Assembly (NCBI RefSeq): GCF_014748335.1
Contig: NZ_JAAVIY010000006.1
Span: 124,001-188,000 of the forward strand
Direction: 5' to 3'
From: Flavobacterium selenitireducens
GTDB lineage: Bacteria > Bacteroidota > Bacteroidia > Flavobacteriales > Flavobacteriaceae
Length of the DNA stretch: 64,000 nucleotides
The position numbers were made by a program, and so were the translations under genes. Positions 43,103 through 50,649 of the stretch are shown here, in pieces. Positions within the stretch are counted from its first letter, which is position 1; every line of letters starts with the position of its first letter. The notes beneath the pieces were generated by a model that did not search any database, had not been told where the DNA came from, and was given only the letters and a program-made list of their open reading frames with translations.

Positions 43103-43653
43103 AGAAGCTCGTGCTCATCGGCGGATCGGCCGGAAGCATTGAAGTGCTGATGGCCGTTTTGCCGAGGCTGCCCATTGGTATGGATTTTCCGATCGTCGTA
43201 GTGTTGCATCGCAAAAGCTCCGATGACAATACCCTTGAAGAGCTTTTTGCGATGAAAACCCATGTTCCTGTAAGGGAAATTGAAGACAAAACGCGAATCG
43301 AGAACGGCTCGCTTTATGTCGTGCCTGCCGATTATCACCTGCTTTTTGAATCAAATGGCACGGTGTCGCTTGACGTGTCCGAAAAAGTGCATTATTCCCG
43401 GCCTAGCATCGACGTTGTTTTCGAGTCGGCTGCCGCGACATACAAAGAAGGTGTCGTGGCCATCCTGCTTTCCGGTTCCAATGCGGACGGGGCGCTTGGC
43501 TGTGTTCGCGTCCAGGAAAATGGAGGAACGGTTGTGGTACAGAATCCGGCGGAAGCGGAAATGCCGTTTATGCCCAACAGTGCGATCCAACTTCTGAAAC
43601 CAGATTTCATCGCTTCTACGGATGATATCGCGTCACTGATCGGGCGCATCTGA
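43084..43653 (+). CDS. cheB: CheB-type methylesterase catalytic domain without receiver
   Basis: The 189-residue protein is the CheB methylesterase domain alone. The triad is visible: Ser15 in IGGSAGS, His42 in VVLHRKS and Asp135 in SGSNADGALG. Classical CheB has an N-terminal receiver that inhibits the esterase until phosphorylated; here it is absent, and the lone receiver encoded two genes upstream could supply control in trans. It overlaps cheR by 19 bp and ends the operon. Confidence 0.92.
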   Translation: MEKGQVKKLVLIGGSAGSIEVLMAVLPRLPIGMDFPIVVVLHRKSSDDNTLEELFAMKTHVPVREIEDKTRIENGSLYVVPADYHLLFESNGTVSLDVSEKVHYSRPSIDVVFESAAATYKEGVVAILLSGSNADGALGCVRVQENGGTVVVQNPAEAEMPFMPNSAIQLLKPDFIASTDDIASLIGRI

Positions 43654-43937
43654 GTTGTATTCCAATCTAATTCTCAACAAATCCCGATTATTGCGGGCAT
43701 TGCCATGCTTTGCCGACTGATGTTTTCAACCAAGTCGAGCGCGGCGGCAATCCCCGGCCCCACCCGTGGTAAAGCTAACGATATTCCCAACCCGACACTT
43801 ACAGAAAAACTACCGGAATTGTTAACGCCAAACCACCCGCCAATACGATCATCCAAATAGTCGATTTACTGGACTCACTTAATCAACCGCACAAACACAC
43901 AATTCCAAAATCCAAAAAAAAATATAACGATTTCGCT
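43654..43937. other. Intergenic spacer after the signalling operon
   Basis: About 280 bp without a plausible gene. A weak CCCG/CGGG hairpin (43683-43697) could be a poor terminator of the operon; it has no T run. The rest shows nothing I can name up to the next promoter. Confidence 0.5.
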
Positions 43938-43969
43938 TTTGCTGATTGCGTCCTGAACCGCTACCTTTG
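43938..43969 (+). promoter_or_regulatory. Complete promoter for the aminotransferase gene
   Basis: TTTG (43938-43941), 20 bp spacer, TACCTTTG (43962-43969), predicting a start near 43976, about 17 nt before the ATG. A textbook Bacteroidota promoter. Confidence 0.75.
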
Positions 43970-43992
43970 CGCCACATTGTAATCCGCACGCA

Positions 43993-45507
43993 ATGAGACA
44001 CGACAAACTTTACGCTATGATCGCTCAAACCGACCTCGGGACATCCTTAGAACAGTATTTCAGCAAGTTTCGCGAGAATATCATCGGGATTTCGCAGGAT
44101 TTCGAATCACCGTTCGGAAGGAAAAAGATAATCTACACCGACTGGACCGCCAGCGGCAGGTTGTACCGTCCGATAGAGGAAATGCTCATGAACCAGTTTG
44201 GTCCGTTCGTGGCCAATACCCATACCGAAACCACGGTTTCCGGAACGGCGATGACCATGGCGTATCACGAGGCGCGACATATCATAAAAAAGCACGTCAA
44301 CGCAGGCCCGGATGATATTTTGATCACGGATGGCAGCGGAATGACCGGCGTCGTCAATAAATTCCAACGTATTCTCGGGCTAAAGCTGCCGGAAAATTTG
44401 CGGCCGTACACGAACATCCCGCCTGAAAAACGACCGTTGGTTTTCGTTTCCCACATGGAGCATCACTCCAACCAGACGTCCTGGCTCGAAACCATAGCCG
44501 AAGTCGTCGTGGTGCCCGCTTGCCCGAAAGGCCTGTTCTGTCTCGATACGTTCGCAAAACTGCTGGACCAATACAAGGAGCGCGCTTTCAAGATCGCATC
44601 GGTAACTTCGTGCTCGAACGTTACGGGAATCAAGACGCCTTATTATGAAATCGCAAGACTGATGCATCGCAACAACGGGCTTTGCTTTGTTGATTTTGCA
44701 TGTTCGGGGCCTTATGTAGACATCGACATGCATCCCGAAGACGAGGAATGCCAACTCGACGCCATCTTTTTCTCGCCTCACAAATTCCTTGGCGGACCGG
44801 GAACCTCGGGCGTTTTGCTGTTCAACAAAAAGCTGTACAAAAACATGGTTCCCGATCATCCGGGAGGTGGAACCGTCAGCTGGACCAATCCGTGGGGCGA
44901 GCACAAATACATCGACAATATCGAAGAAAGGGAAGACGGTGGAACGCCGGGATTTCTCCAAACCATAAAAACCGCGCTTGCCATAAGGCTTAAAGAAGAA
45001 ATGGGTGTGGAGAACATTCTCGAACGGGAACATGAAATCGTCGAATATGTGTTTGCTGAACTCGAAAACACTCCGAATCTCAACCTGTTGGCGGGCCAGC
45101 ACAAGGATAGGCTCGGCGTGATCTCTTTCTATATCGACGGATTGCACTTCAACCTCGGCGTCAAATTGCTCAACGACCGGTTCGGGATACAGACGAGAGG
45201 CGGATGCAGTTGCGCCGGAACCTACGGACATTATCTGTTGCACGTCGACAAAGACCAATCGAATTACCTTACCGACAGGATTTCGTGCGGGGAATTGCAT
45301 GAAAAGCCGGGATGGATACGCATGTCGATACATCCGACGACGACGAACGAAGAGATTGCATTCGTTTGCAAAAGCATCCGCGAACTTGCGCAGCATCACA
45401 AGGAATGGGAAGCGGACTATACGTACAACTCCAAATCAAACGAATTCGTTCACCGAAACGCCCAGAATTTCGAAGCGGAATTGGTCAGCAAATGGTTTTC
45501 GCTTTAG
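43993..45507 (+). CDS. Class V aminotransferase / cysteine-desulfurase-like enzyme
   Basis: The 504-residue PLP enzyme has the NifS/class V layout: TDWTASGRLYRP, the HMEHHSNQ cofactor His region, VDFACSGPYVDID (PLP Asp) and SPHKFLGGPGTSG with the PLP lysine. RGGCSCAGTYGH follows, placing a Cys at the usual desulfurase catalytic loop. It is longer than IscS/SufS, with a C-terminal extension of about 50 residues. It may act on cysteine, selenocysteine or another amino acid; the neighbours do not decide. No Fe-S assembly genes lie nearby. Confidence 0.9.
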   Translation: MRHDKLYAMIAQTDLGTSLEQYFSKFRENIIGISQDFESPFGRKKIIYTDWTASGRLYRPIEEMLMNQFGPFVANTHTETTVSGTAMTMAYHEARHIIKKHVNAGPDDILITDGSGMTGVVNKFQRILGLKLPENLRPYTNIPPEKRPLVFVSHMEHHSNQTSWLETIAEVVVVPACPKGLFCLDTFAKLLDQYKERAFKIASVTSCSNVTGIKTPYYEIARLMHRNNGLCFVDFACSGPYVDIDMHPEDEECQLDAIFFSPHKFLGGPGTSGVLLFNKKLYKNMVPDHPGGGTVSWTNPWGEHKYIDNIEEREDGGTPGFLQTIKTALAIRLKEEMGVENILEREHEIVEYVFAELENTPNLNLLAGQHKDRLGVISFYIDGLHFNLGVKLLNDRFGIQTRGGCSCAGTYGHYLLHVDKDQSNYLTDRISCGELHEKPGWIRMSIHPTTTNEEIAFVCKSIRELAQHHKEWEADYTYNSKSNEFVHRNAQNFEAELVSKWFSL

Positions 45508-45687
45508 AATCGTGATTTGATCAACGCGAACTTAAAGGCGCAACCTTAACGCAAAATCCGCCAGGAGAGGAACATCTTCATTGATTGTCATTCGCATCGA
45601 CGTCAACGAATTTTCAGATGAAGCTCAAATCCGGAAAACAAAAACGGATGTTATAGCGTTTTGGGCGCCGCTGTTAGTATCGACACG

Positions 45688-46569
45688 CTATTTAAAGTTT
45701 TCCCGCCTGTGTTTCCAGCGCTTGTGCGTCCACAGGTAAAGTTCCGGCGCTTTGCGGATTTGCTTTTCAAGCCGGTTCATAAAGTCTTCCGAAATCTGGA
45801 AATTGGGTACATCCCTTGGATTTTCAGCCAACACCTCATACGTGCATTCGTAATAGCCGCGTTTTACCGATTCGACCCTGAGGTTCATGGCGATCATGTC
45901 GTAGCGTTTGGCCAACAATTCGGCCCCGATATGGACAGGTGTCTCGATTCCCATGAACGTCGTCCAATGCTGGATGCTCGATGCTTTCGGCGATTGGTCG
46001 GATACCAGTCCGTAAACAGTGGAAATCCCCGCGGCCCGGTTGTGTATGATCGTCGGGACGGTTTCCTTCGTCGTGATCAGATGCGCCTTGAAGCGGCTCC
46101 TTATCTTGCGCACCAACTTGTCGAAATGCACGTTGCGGATGCGTTTGTAAACCGCGAATCCAGGATTGTCCGTGTGATAATTTACCGAGATGATCCATTC
46201 ATACGTGCCGTAATGCGAGGCGTACATCATGATGCTTTTTCCTTTGGCCTGCATTTCGAGGAACAATTCGGGATTGGTAAACCTGAAATGCTTTTCCATT
46301 TCGGCGTGCGACATCGACATCGTCTTGATCATCTCGAGGAACATGTCGCACAAATGATGGTAAAACTTAATCTCAATCGCCTTTCTTTCCTTGTCGGATA
46401 AGTTCGGAAACGCCATTTTGAGGTTGCGCCTGACCGTTTTTTTGCGATAGCCCGCAATTCGGTATACGAGGAAGTAAACGCCGTCCGAGAGTGCGAACAG
46501 CAATCGGAATGGAAGTATCGAAATGAGGAGCAACGCCGGATAAACCAGCCAAAACAGCAATAACTGCAT
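45688..46569 (-). CDS. Lysophospholipid/lipid A acyltransferase (LpxL/HtrB-like)
   Basis: The 293-residue protein has an N-terminal membrane anchor (MQLLLFWLVYPALLLIS) and the acyltransferase domain of the LpxL family: ASHYGTYEW (catalytic His plus Glu spaced as HX4E), YGLVSDQSP, and a C-terminal LEKQIRKAPELYLWTHKRWKHR typical of lipid A acyltransferases. It would add a secondary acyl chain to lipid A or a related lipid at the inner face of the inner membrane. The ATG at 46569 is fixed by the promoter at 46585-46615; the frame upstream of it is not transcribed with it. Confidence 0.92.
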   Translation of the reverse strand: MQLLLFWLVYPALLLISILPFRLLFALSDGVYFLVYRIAGYRKKTVRRNLKMAFPNLSDKERKAIEIKFYHHLCDMFLEMIKTMSMSHAEMEKHFRFTNPELFLEMQAKGKSIMMYASHYGTYEWIISVNYHTDNPGFAVYKRIRNVHFDKLVRKIRSRFKAHLITTKETVPTIIHNRAAGISTVYGLVSDQSPKASSIQHWTTFMGIETPVHIGAELLAKRYDMIAMNLRVESVKRGYYECTYEVLAENPRDVPNFQISEDFMNRLEKQIRKAPELYLWTHKRWKHRRENFK

Positions 46570-46584
46570 CCGAATGAATTTGTG

Positions 46585-46615
46585 CAAATATACGTTTAAT
46601 GCACACAAGCGTCAA
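46585..46615 (-). promoter_or_regulatory. Complete promoter for the LpxL-like gene
   Basis: On the minus strand TTG (46613-46615), 20 bp spacer, TATATTTG (46585-46592), 15 bp before the ATG at 46569. Confidence 0.75.
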
Positions 46616-46644
46616 TTGCGATAGGCAAAACCCTACAAGATTCG

Positions 46645-46652
46645 TATTTTTG
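46645..46652 (+). promoter_or_regulatory. -7 promoter box for the rhomboid gene
   Basis: TATTTTTG, an exact TAnnTTTG match ending 18 bp before the ATG at 46671. Confidence 0.5.
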
Positions 46653-46670
46653 GGGCGCTAATTCTTATCT

Positions 46671-47318
46671 ATGGATAATCTCCTGCTGGCCATCATCGGC
46701 ATCACGGCGCTCATCAGCTACAAAGGTTTCAACGATTTGTATTTTTTCCGAAAGTACGATTTCCATATCGGGAGTATCCGCTCCGGCGAGCACATCCGCA
46801 TGATCTCGTCCGGATTCCTGCACGCGGACTGGGCTCACCTTATTTTCAACATGCTCACGCTCTATTTTTTCGGCCCGGTCGTGATCGATTTCCTTGGCGG
46901 ATTTTCGTTTATCCTGGTCTATCTCGTAAGCCTCGTAGCGGGCAGCTTGCTTACGCTGGTCATGCACAAGGACGATTATTCCTACCGCGCCATCGGAGCC
47001 TCGGGAGCGGTCACGGGCGTGCTTTTCGCGGCGATTTTGCTCAATTCGAATATGAGCGTCGGCATGCTTTTTATCCCGAAGCAATACGGCATTCCGGGCT
47101 GGCTTTTCGGCATTTTGTATCTGCTGTATTCGATTTACGGCATGCGTGCAAAATCAGATAATATTGGGCACACCGCACATTTTGGAGGCGCAATCGGCGG
47201 TTACGCCATCACCTTGATGTACAGGCCTGATATCTTTGCTTCGGACACGTTCACCGTCGTGGCACTGGCCGTTCCCATCGTCATACTGTTCATCATGGAA
47301 CGCACGGGCCGCCTCTAA
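46671..47318 (+). CDS. Rhomboid-family intramembrane serine protease
   Basis: The 215-residue protein has six predicted membrane helices. Rhomboid motifs are FLHADWAHLIFNM (conserved His/Asn region), GASGAVTG with the catalytic Ser, and HTAHFGGAIGGY with the catalytic His. It cleaves membrane protein substrates within the bilayer; the substrates cannot be guessed. It is followed after 41 bp by a SIMPL-domain protein on the same strand. Confidence 0.93.
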   Translation: MDNLLLAIIGITALISYKGFNDLYFFRKYDFHIGSIRSGEHIRMISSGFLHADWAHLIFNMLTLYFFGPVVIDFLGGFSFILVYLVSLVAGSLLTLVMHKDDYSYRAIGASGAVTGVLFAAILLNSNMSVGMLFIPKQYGIPGWLFGILYLLYSIYGMRAKSDNIGHTAHFGGAIGGYAITLMYRPDIFASDTFTVVALAVPIVILFIMERTGRL

Positions 47319-47359
47319 TGGCACAATAATTGAAAACGCAACGACAAACAATAACCATT

Positions 47360-48055
47360 ATGAAAAAGATTCTATTTTTCGCGGCAGCATTGGCTTCAAT
47401 GACCGCATCAGCCCAAATCCAGGTCGTCGACCAAAAGCCCCAAATCAGCGTTTCCGGAGAAGGAAAAGTAAAAGCAGTTCCAGATCAGGCCAAAATCTCG
47501 ATCGCGATCGAAAACCGCGGTTCCAACGCCAACGACATCAAAAAACAAAACGACGTTGTCACAGAGAAAGTCGTCGCTTTCCTCAAGAAATTCAATCTTC
47601 CTAAAGGCGACGTGCAAACCCAGAAAGTGTCGCTGACGCCACAATACGACTACGACAAGAAAAAGTACAGCCACATCGCCAACCAAACCATCGTGATCTC
47701 GCTTAAAAATCTCGATAAGTACGACGAATTGATGTCAGGCCTTGTCGAGACAGGCATCACGAGAGTGAATTACATCAATTTCGAATCGTCCAAAGAAGAG
47801 CAATACAAGTCCGAAGCGCGCAAACTCGCCATGCAGGACGCCAAACGAAAAGCCGACGACTACGTTTCGGCCCTCGGCGGCCAAAAAGTTTCAAAGGCGC
47901 TGAACATTAACGACAATACCCAGATCGTGTATCCGCAAGCCGAACGGTTCATGGCCATGAAAGCCGATATGGCGGCGGGCGGCGCACCTGAAACCCTGAT
48001 CCTGGGCGAGATCGAAATTACCGCCAATGTCAGCGTAAGTTTTTTGCTCGATTAA
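47360..48055 (+). CDS. SIMPL-domain (DUF541) periplasmic protein
   Basis: The 231-residue protein has a signal peptide (MKKILFFAAALASMTASAQ) and a single SIMPL/DUF541 domain (ISVSGEGKVKAVPDQAKIS, ending ITANVSVSF). The ATG at 47360 is chosen over an upstream TTG because it gives a proper signal peptide. Members are periplasmic or outer-membrane linked, and some protect against oxidative or envelope stress; the biochemical role is unsettled. It ends in a strong terminator. Confidence 0.9.
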   Translation: MKKILFFAAALASMTASAQIQVVDQKPQISVSGEGKVKAVPDQAKISIAIENRGSNANDIKKQNDVVTEKVVAFLKKFNLPKGDVQTQKVSLTPQYDYDKKKYSHIANQTIVISLKNLDKYDELMSGLVETGITRVNYINFESSKEEQYKSEARKLAMQDAKRKADDYVSALGGQKVSKALNINDNTQIVYPQAERFMAMKADMAAGGAPETLILGEIEITANVSVSFLLD

Positions 48056-48077
48056 GCCAGCGTCATATAAATTCAAG

Positions 48078-48105
48078 AATCCCGGTTTGCAGCCGGGATT
48101 TTTTT
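48078..48105 (+). terminator. Terminator of the SIMPL gene
   Basis: AATCCCGG (48078-48085) and CCGGGATT (48093-48100) form an 8-bp perfect stem with a 7-base loop, followed by a T run. Confidence 0.88.
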
Positions 48106-48289
48106 ATGGCGTTGCGCCAGATCGGCTCCTGATGACGTTCGGCTTCGGTGACGGCGCCGGGCTTTCCGCTCCAATCTTTTGGGCGTTGCTGCCGCCGCCC
48201 AAAAGGATTTTCGCTTCAATCCCTAACGCAAATATCCCTAAGATCTTGCGGGCGCATTCCTAAATACGTAACTTGAACAAAAACAGCGA

Positions 48290-48853
48290 ATGAGAAAACT
48301 GATCCTCGGCGAATGGCTGTCGCTTGACGGTTTCGCCAGTGACATTTACGGGAGTACCAAGTTTTTCGAAGACCCTAAGTTCGGCTCGGGTTCTGACGAA
48401 GAGATGCTCGATTTTATGGAGTCGATAGATACGATCCTCCTCGGCAGGAAAACCTACGAAATGTTCGTCGAATATTGGCCGCAAGAAGCCTCCGAAGGCG
48501 AAATCATGGCCGACAGGCTCAATGCGACGCCCAAGGTTGTCGTCTCGTCCACGATAAAAAAGGCGCCTTGGGGAAACTGGCCCGACGCGCTTGTCCTCTC
48601 GGGCGATCCCGTTGAGGAAATCGCAAAGCTGAAATCCCAGCAAGGAAAAGACATCGTCGTCTGGGGAAGCCTAAGCCTGGCGCGCACGCTGATACGATCG
48701 GGCCTCGTCGACGAATACCAGATTCGTGTGGTTCCGGTAATTTTAGGGCGAGGCATACCGCTTTTCGAAAAATCCGACCCGATAGCGCTCAAACTCGTCA
48801 AGACACAATCGTACAAATCCGGGATTGCCTATTTGCGTTATGTTCCGGCTTAG
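48290..48853 (+). CDS. Dihydrofolate-reductase-like protein (RibD C-terminal family)
   Basis: The 187-residue protein has the DHFR-like/RibD-C pattern: MRKLILGEWLSLDGFAS, TILLGRKTYEMF, VVVSSTI, VWGSLSLARTLIRSGLVDE and VVPVILGRGIPLFE. These are NADPH-dependent reductase folds of unknown substrate, often labelled YyaP/YwjB-like. It is not the folate-cycle DHFR. It stands alone, with a weak promoter. Confidence 0.88.
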   Translation: MRKLILGEWLSLDGFASDIYGSTKFFEDPKFGSGSDEEMLDFMESIDTILLGRKTYEMFVEYWPQEASEGEIMADRLNATPKVVVSSTIKKAPWGNWPDALVLSGDPVEEIAKLKSQQGKDIVVWGSLSLARTLIRSGLVDEYQIRVVPVILGRGIPLFEKSDPIALKLVKTQSYKSGIAYLRYVPA

Positions 48854-48907
48854 GAATTTTTGAACGAAATTGTTATTTTGCTCCGAACTCCGCCTAAATT
48901 GTTGCTC

Positions 48908-49417
48908 ATGAAACAAAAGATTCTGATGTTCATCCTGGCGATCGCTGCCTTGTCCGGAAGTTGCTTGTCCAAACGGCATACGCCTGGTTTCGAGAAGATC
49001 GTTTTTCACACTACCGGCTGTTTTGGCTTTTGCCCGACCTACCATCTCGAAGTCGGGGCCGAACGACAGCTGCGGTTGCACGTCGAGTCCGCCTATCGAC
49101 CGCAATCGTCGGAGGTTGATTCGGCAAGGATCGGTTTTTACGAAGGAACGCTTGACGAGGCGATGTTCGCAAGGCTGATGACCGAACTGAAAAAAGTAAA
49201 ATTCGCCAAACTCCAATTGCAAAATACCAATTGCTGCGATGGCGTACTCAAGACCATAATCATCTATCGGGAGGGCAGGAGAGAAGTCATTCGCGAAATG
49301 TTCCCGCCAAAGGAACTGGAAGCACTCATCAAAGTGCTTTACGAGATCTGCGAGGTTGGCAACCTCAAAAGAGTAGCGCCTTTCCAACTTGAAAATGTTC
49401 CCAATCCACACGGGTAA
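48908..49417 (+). CDS. DUF6438 lipoprotein
   Basis: The 169-residue protein has a lipoprotein signal (MKQKILMFILAIAALSGSC) and a domain with the motif CFGFCPTYHLEV, typical of DUF6438 proteins, plus a later NCCDGV. The ATG at 48908 is preferred over a TTG at 48860 because it begins the lipoprotein signal. The cysteines may be structural or bind metal. Function unknown. The next gene, a CPBP protease, starts 8 bp downstream. Confidence 0.85.
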   Translation: MKQKILMFILAIAALSGSCLSKRHTPGFEKIVFHTTGCFGFCPTYHLEVGAERQLRLHVESAYRPQSSEVDSARIGFYEGTLDEAMFARLMTELKKVKFAKLQLQNTNCCDGVLKTIIIYREGRREVIREMFPPKELEALIKVLYEICEVGNLKRVAPFQLENVPNPHG

Positions 49418-49425
49418 GTCAAACG

Positions 49426-50115
49426 ATGATAGGAATTCTGGTCATACTCTTATTTTCCAGTTTGTTGCTTTGGTTGTCGGCCAGGCGAACGATTTCCGTG
49501 CTTGGGCTGCGTCCTGAAAAATCGCGCGTGATCCAGTTCGTTGTCGGTTTCTTGTTGGCTGGGACCATCTGTGCTGGTTATAACTTGCTGACGACCGCTT
49601 TTGTCGAAAACGACTGGCGATGGAATGCAGATTTTACGACGTTGGCACTGGCATCCGGTATGTGGTGGGTTTTCAAGTCCGTGATTTTCGAGGAGTTGTT
49701 GTTCCGGGGAGCGTTGCTTTATCTATTGAACCTTCGATATGGCCCAAAAACGGCTTGTGCGATTTCCGGAAGCTGTTTTGGGATTTACCATTGGTTTTCG
49801 TACGGTTCTTTCGGAAATCCGGTGCAAATGGCCATTATATTTGCAATGACCGGTTTCGTCGGGTTTGCGCTCGCATGGTCATTCGTCAAAACAAGATCGC
49901 TTTATTTGCCCGTAGCGCTTCATATCGGATGGAATCTTATCAACATTGTTGTGTTCTCGAACGGGCCGCTCGGCACGCAAATGCTGTTCAAGGCAAACCA
50001 GCTTAAACCCGACGGCTTGTTGTCGTTGTCGATTTTCCTTTTTCAGGTTTTCGCGTTTCCGGTAGTGGCTATGCTTTACGTGCGATGGATTGTTGGTGGG
50101 ATTAGAAAAGACTAA
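49426..50115 (+). CDS. CPBP-family intramembrane metalloprotease
   Basis: The 229-residue protein has six to eight predicted membrane spans and the CPBP (Abi/Rce1-like) motifs: FEELLFRG (the EExxxR metal and catalytic motif), FGIYHW with a His ligand and ALHIGWNL (HxxxN/B type). Such proteases modify prenylated or bacteriocin-type peptides, or act in self-immunity. It sits 8 bp behind the DUF6438 lipoprotein and may be co-transcribed with it. Confidence 0.9.
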   Translation: MIGILVILLFSSLLLWLSARRTISVLGLRPEKSRVIQFVVGFLLAGTICAGYNLLTTAFVENDWRWNADFTTLALASGMWWVFKSVIFEELLFRGALLYLLNLRYGPKTACAISGSCFGIYHWFSYGSFGNPVQMAIIFAMTGFVGFALAWSFVKTRSLYLPVALHIGWNLINIVVFSNGPLGTQMLFKANQLKPDGLLSLSIFLFQVFAFPVVAMLYVRWIVGGIRKD

Positions 50116-50317
50116 TGATAGTTCTTGTATCTTGGGCAAGGTCGCTGATTTCGCTTGGTTGCTCGTTTCACTCGCAATAGTTAGATTGCTCGTTTTAGTC
50201 GCAACAGCGCACGATCGAGCCGTTTGGAGTATGTTATCTTGTTTGGAATTTGCCCGTTTTACTCGCGATGGGACGCGTTTAAAGGTGGACTTCGAATCAA
50301 CTATCGTGTATATCGGT
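50116..50317. other. Spacer with a 22-bp direct repeat, no gene seen
   Basis: About 200 bp behind the CPBP gene. TTGCTCGTTTCACTCGCAAT (50159 on) recurs as TTGCTCGTTTTAGTCGCAAC (50186 on); over 22 bases the two copies agree at 19, with a period of 27. No plausible start-to-stop frame. Confidence 0.55.
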
Positions 50318-50443
50318 TTCCCACAGGATTACGCGCTGCGCGCGTGATCCGTAAGGGTGAACCCTTACTAATAAAACAAGACCGGAAAATTTTCAATCGA
50401 GCGAAACTCGTTGAAATTTTCCGGTCTTGTTTTATTGTGGGAA
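50318..50443. repeat. Triple-hairpin element framed by an inverted TTCCCACA repeat
   Basis: TTCCCACA (50318-50325) and TGTGGGAA (50436-50443) are 8-bp inverted ends. Between them lie three consecutive hairpins: 50326-50350 (11-bp stem, one T-G pair), 50351-50368 (7-bp stem, TGAA loop) and 50370-50436 (about 30 bp with one bulge). The right end overlaps the 3' end of tRNA-Tyr. Confidence 0.7.
50370..50436 (-). terminator. Very long hairpin, likely terminator of tRNA-Tyr
   Basis: AATAAAACAAGACCGGAAAA and the next bases (50370-50396) are complementary to 50411-50436 with one bulge. An inner CGAG/CTCG stem with a CGAAA loop brings the stem to about 30 bp. It begins one base after the tRNA 3' end on the minus strand and ends in a T-rich arm. 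Much longer than an ordinary terminator. Confidence 0.7.
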
Positions 50444-50518
50444 GAGCAGGATTCGAACCTGCGAAGGTTTCCCAACGGATTTACAGTCCGTCCTCGTTGG
50501 CCGCTTGAGTATCTTCCC
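50438..50518 (-). tRNA. tRNA-Tyr (anticodon GUA)
   Basis: Full class II cloverleaf: acceptor GGGAAGA (50512-50518) pairs with TCTTCCC (50439-50445). The anticodon stem ACGGA/TCCGT encloses loop CTGTAAA with anticodon GTA at 50482-50484. The long variable arm typical of bacterial tRNA-Tyr is present, as is T-arm GCAGG TTCGAAT CCTGC. The discriminator base is A. CCA is not encoded (genomic sequence continues CAA), so it must be added after transcription. Confidence 0.97.
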
Positions 50519-50620
50519 GTGGCGTTAACGGGTGCAAATATAACCCGCTTTTCGATGTTTGCAAGTATATCGCAAAGATATTTGGCAAGTATTTTTTAAG
50601 TTTTTGGAATCCAATGCTAT

Positions 50621-50644
50621 AAAAAAAACCTCCGTTTGGAGGTT
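50621..50644 (-). terminator. Terminator of the TlpA-like gene
   Basis: On the minus strand AACCTCC (50638-50644) and GGAGGTT (50627-50633) form a 7-bp stem with a 4-base loop, followed by a run of T. Confidence 0.88.
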
Positions 50645-50649
50645 CTCTA

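Noticed and set aside
46570..46608. Longer start of the LpxL-like gene
   Set aside because: It includes the -7 box of a complete promoter.
50090..50347. 85-codon plus-strand frame after the CPBP gene
   Set aside because: It spans direct repeats and hairpins and lacks a promoter or protein-like composition.
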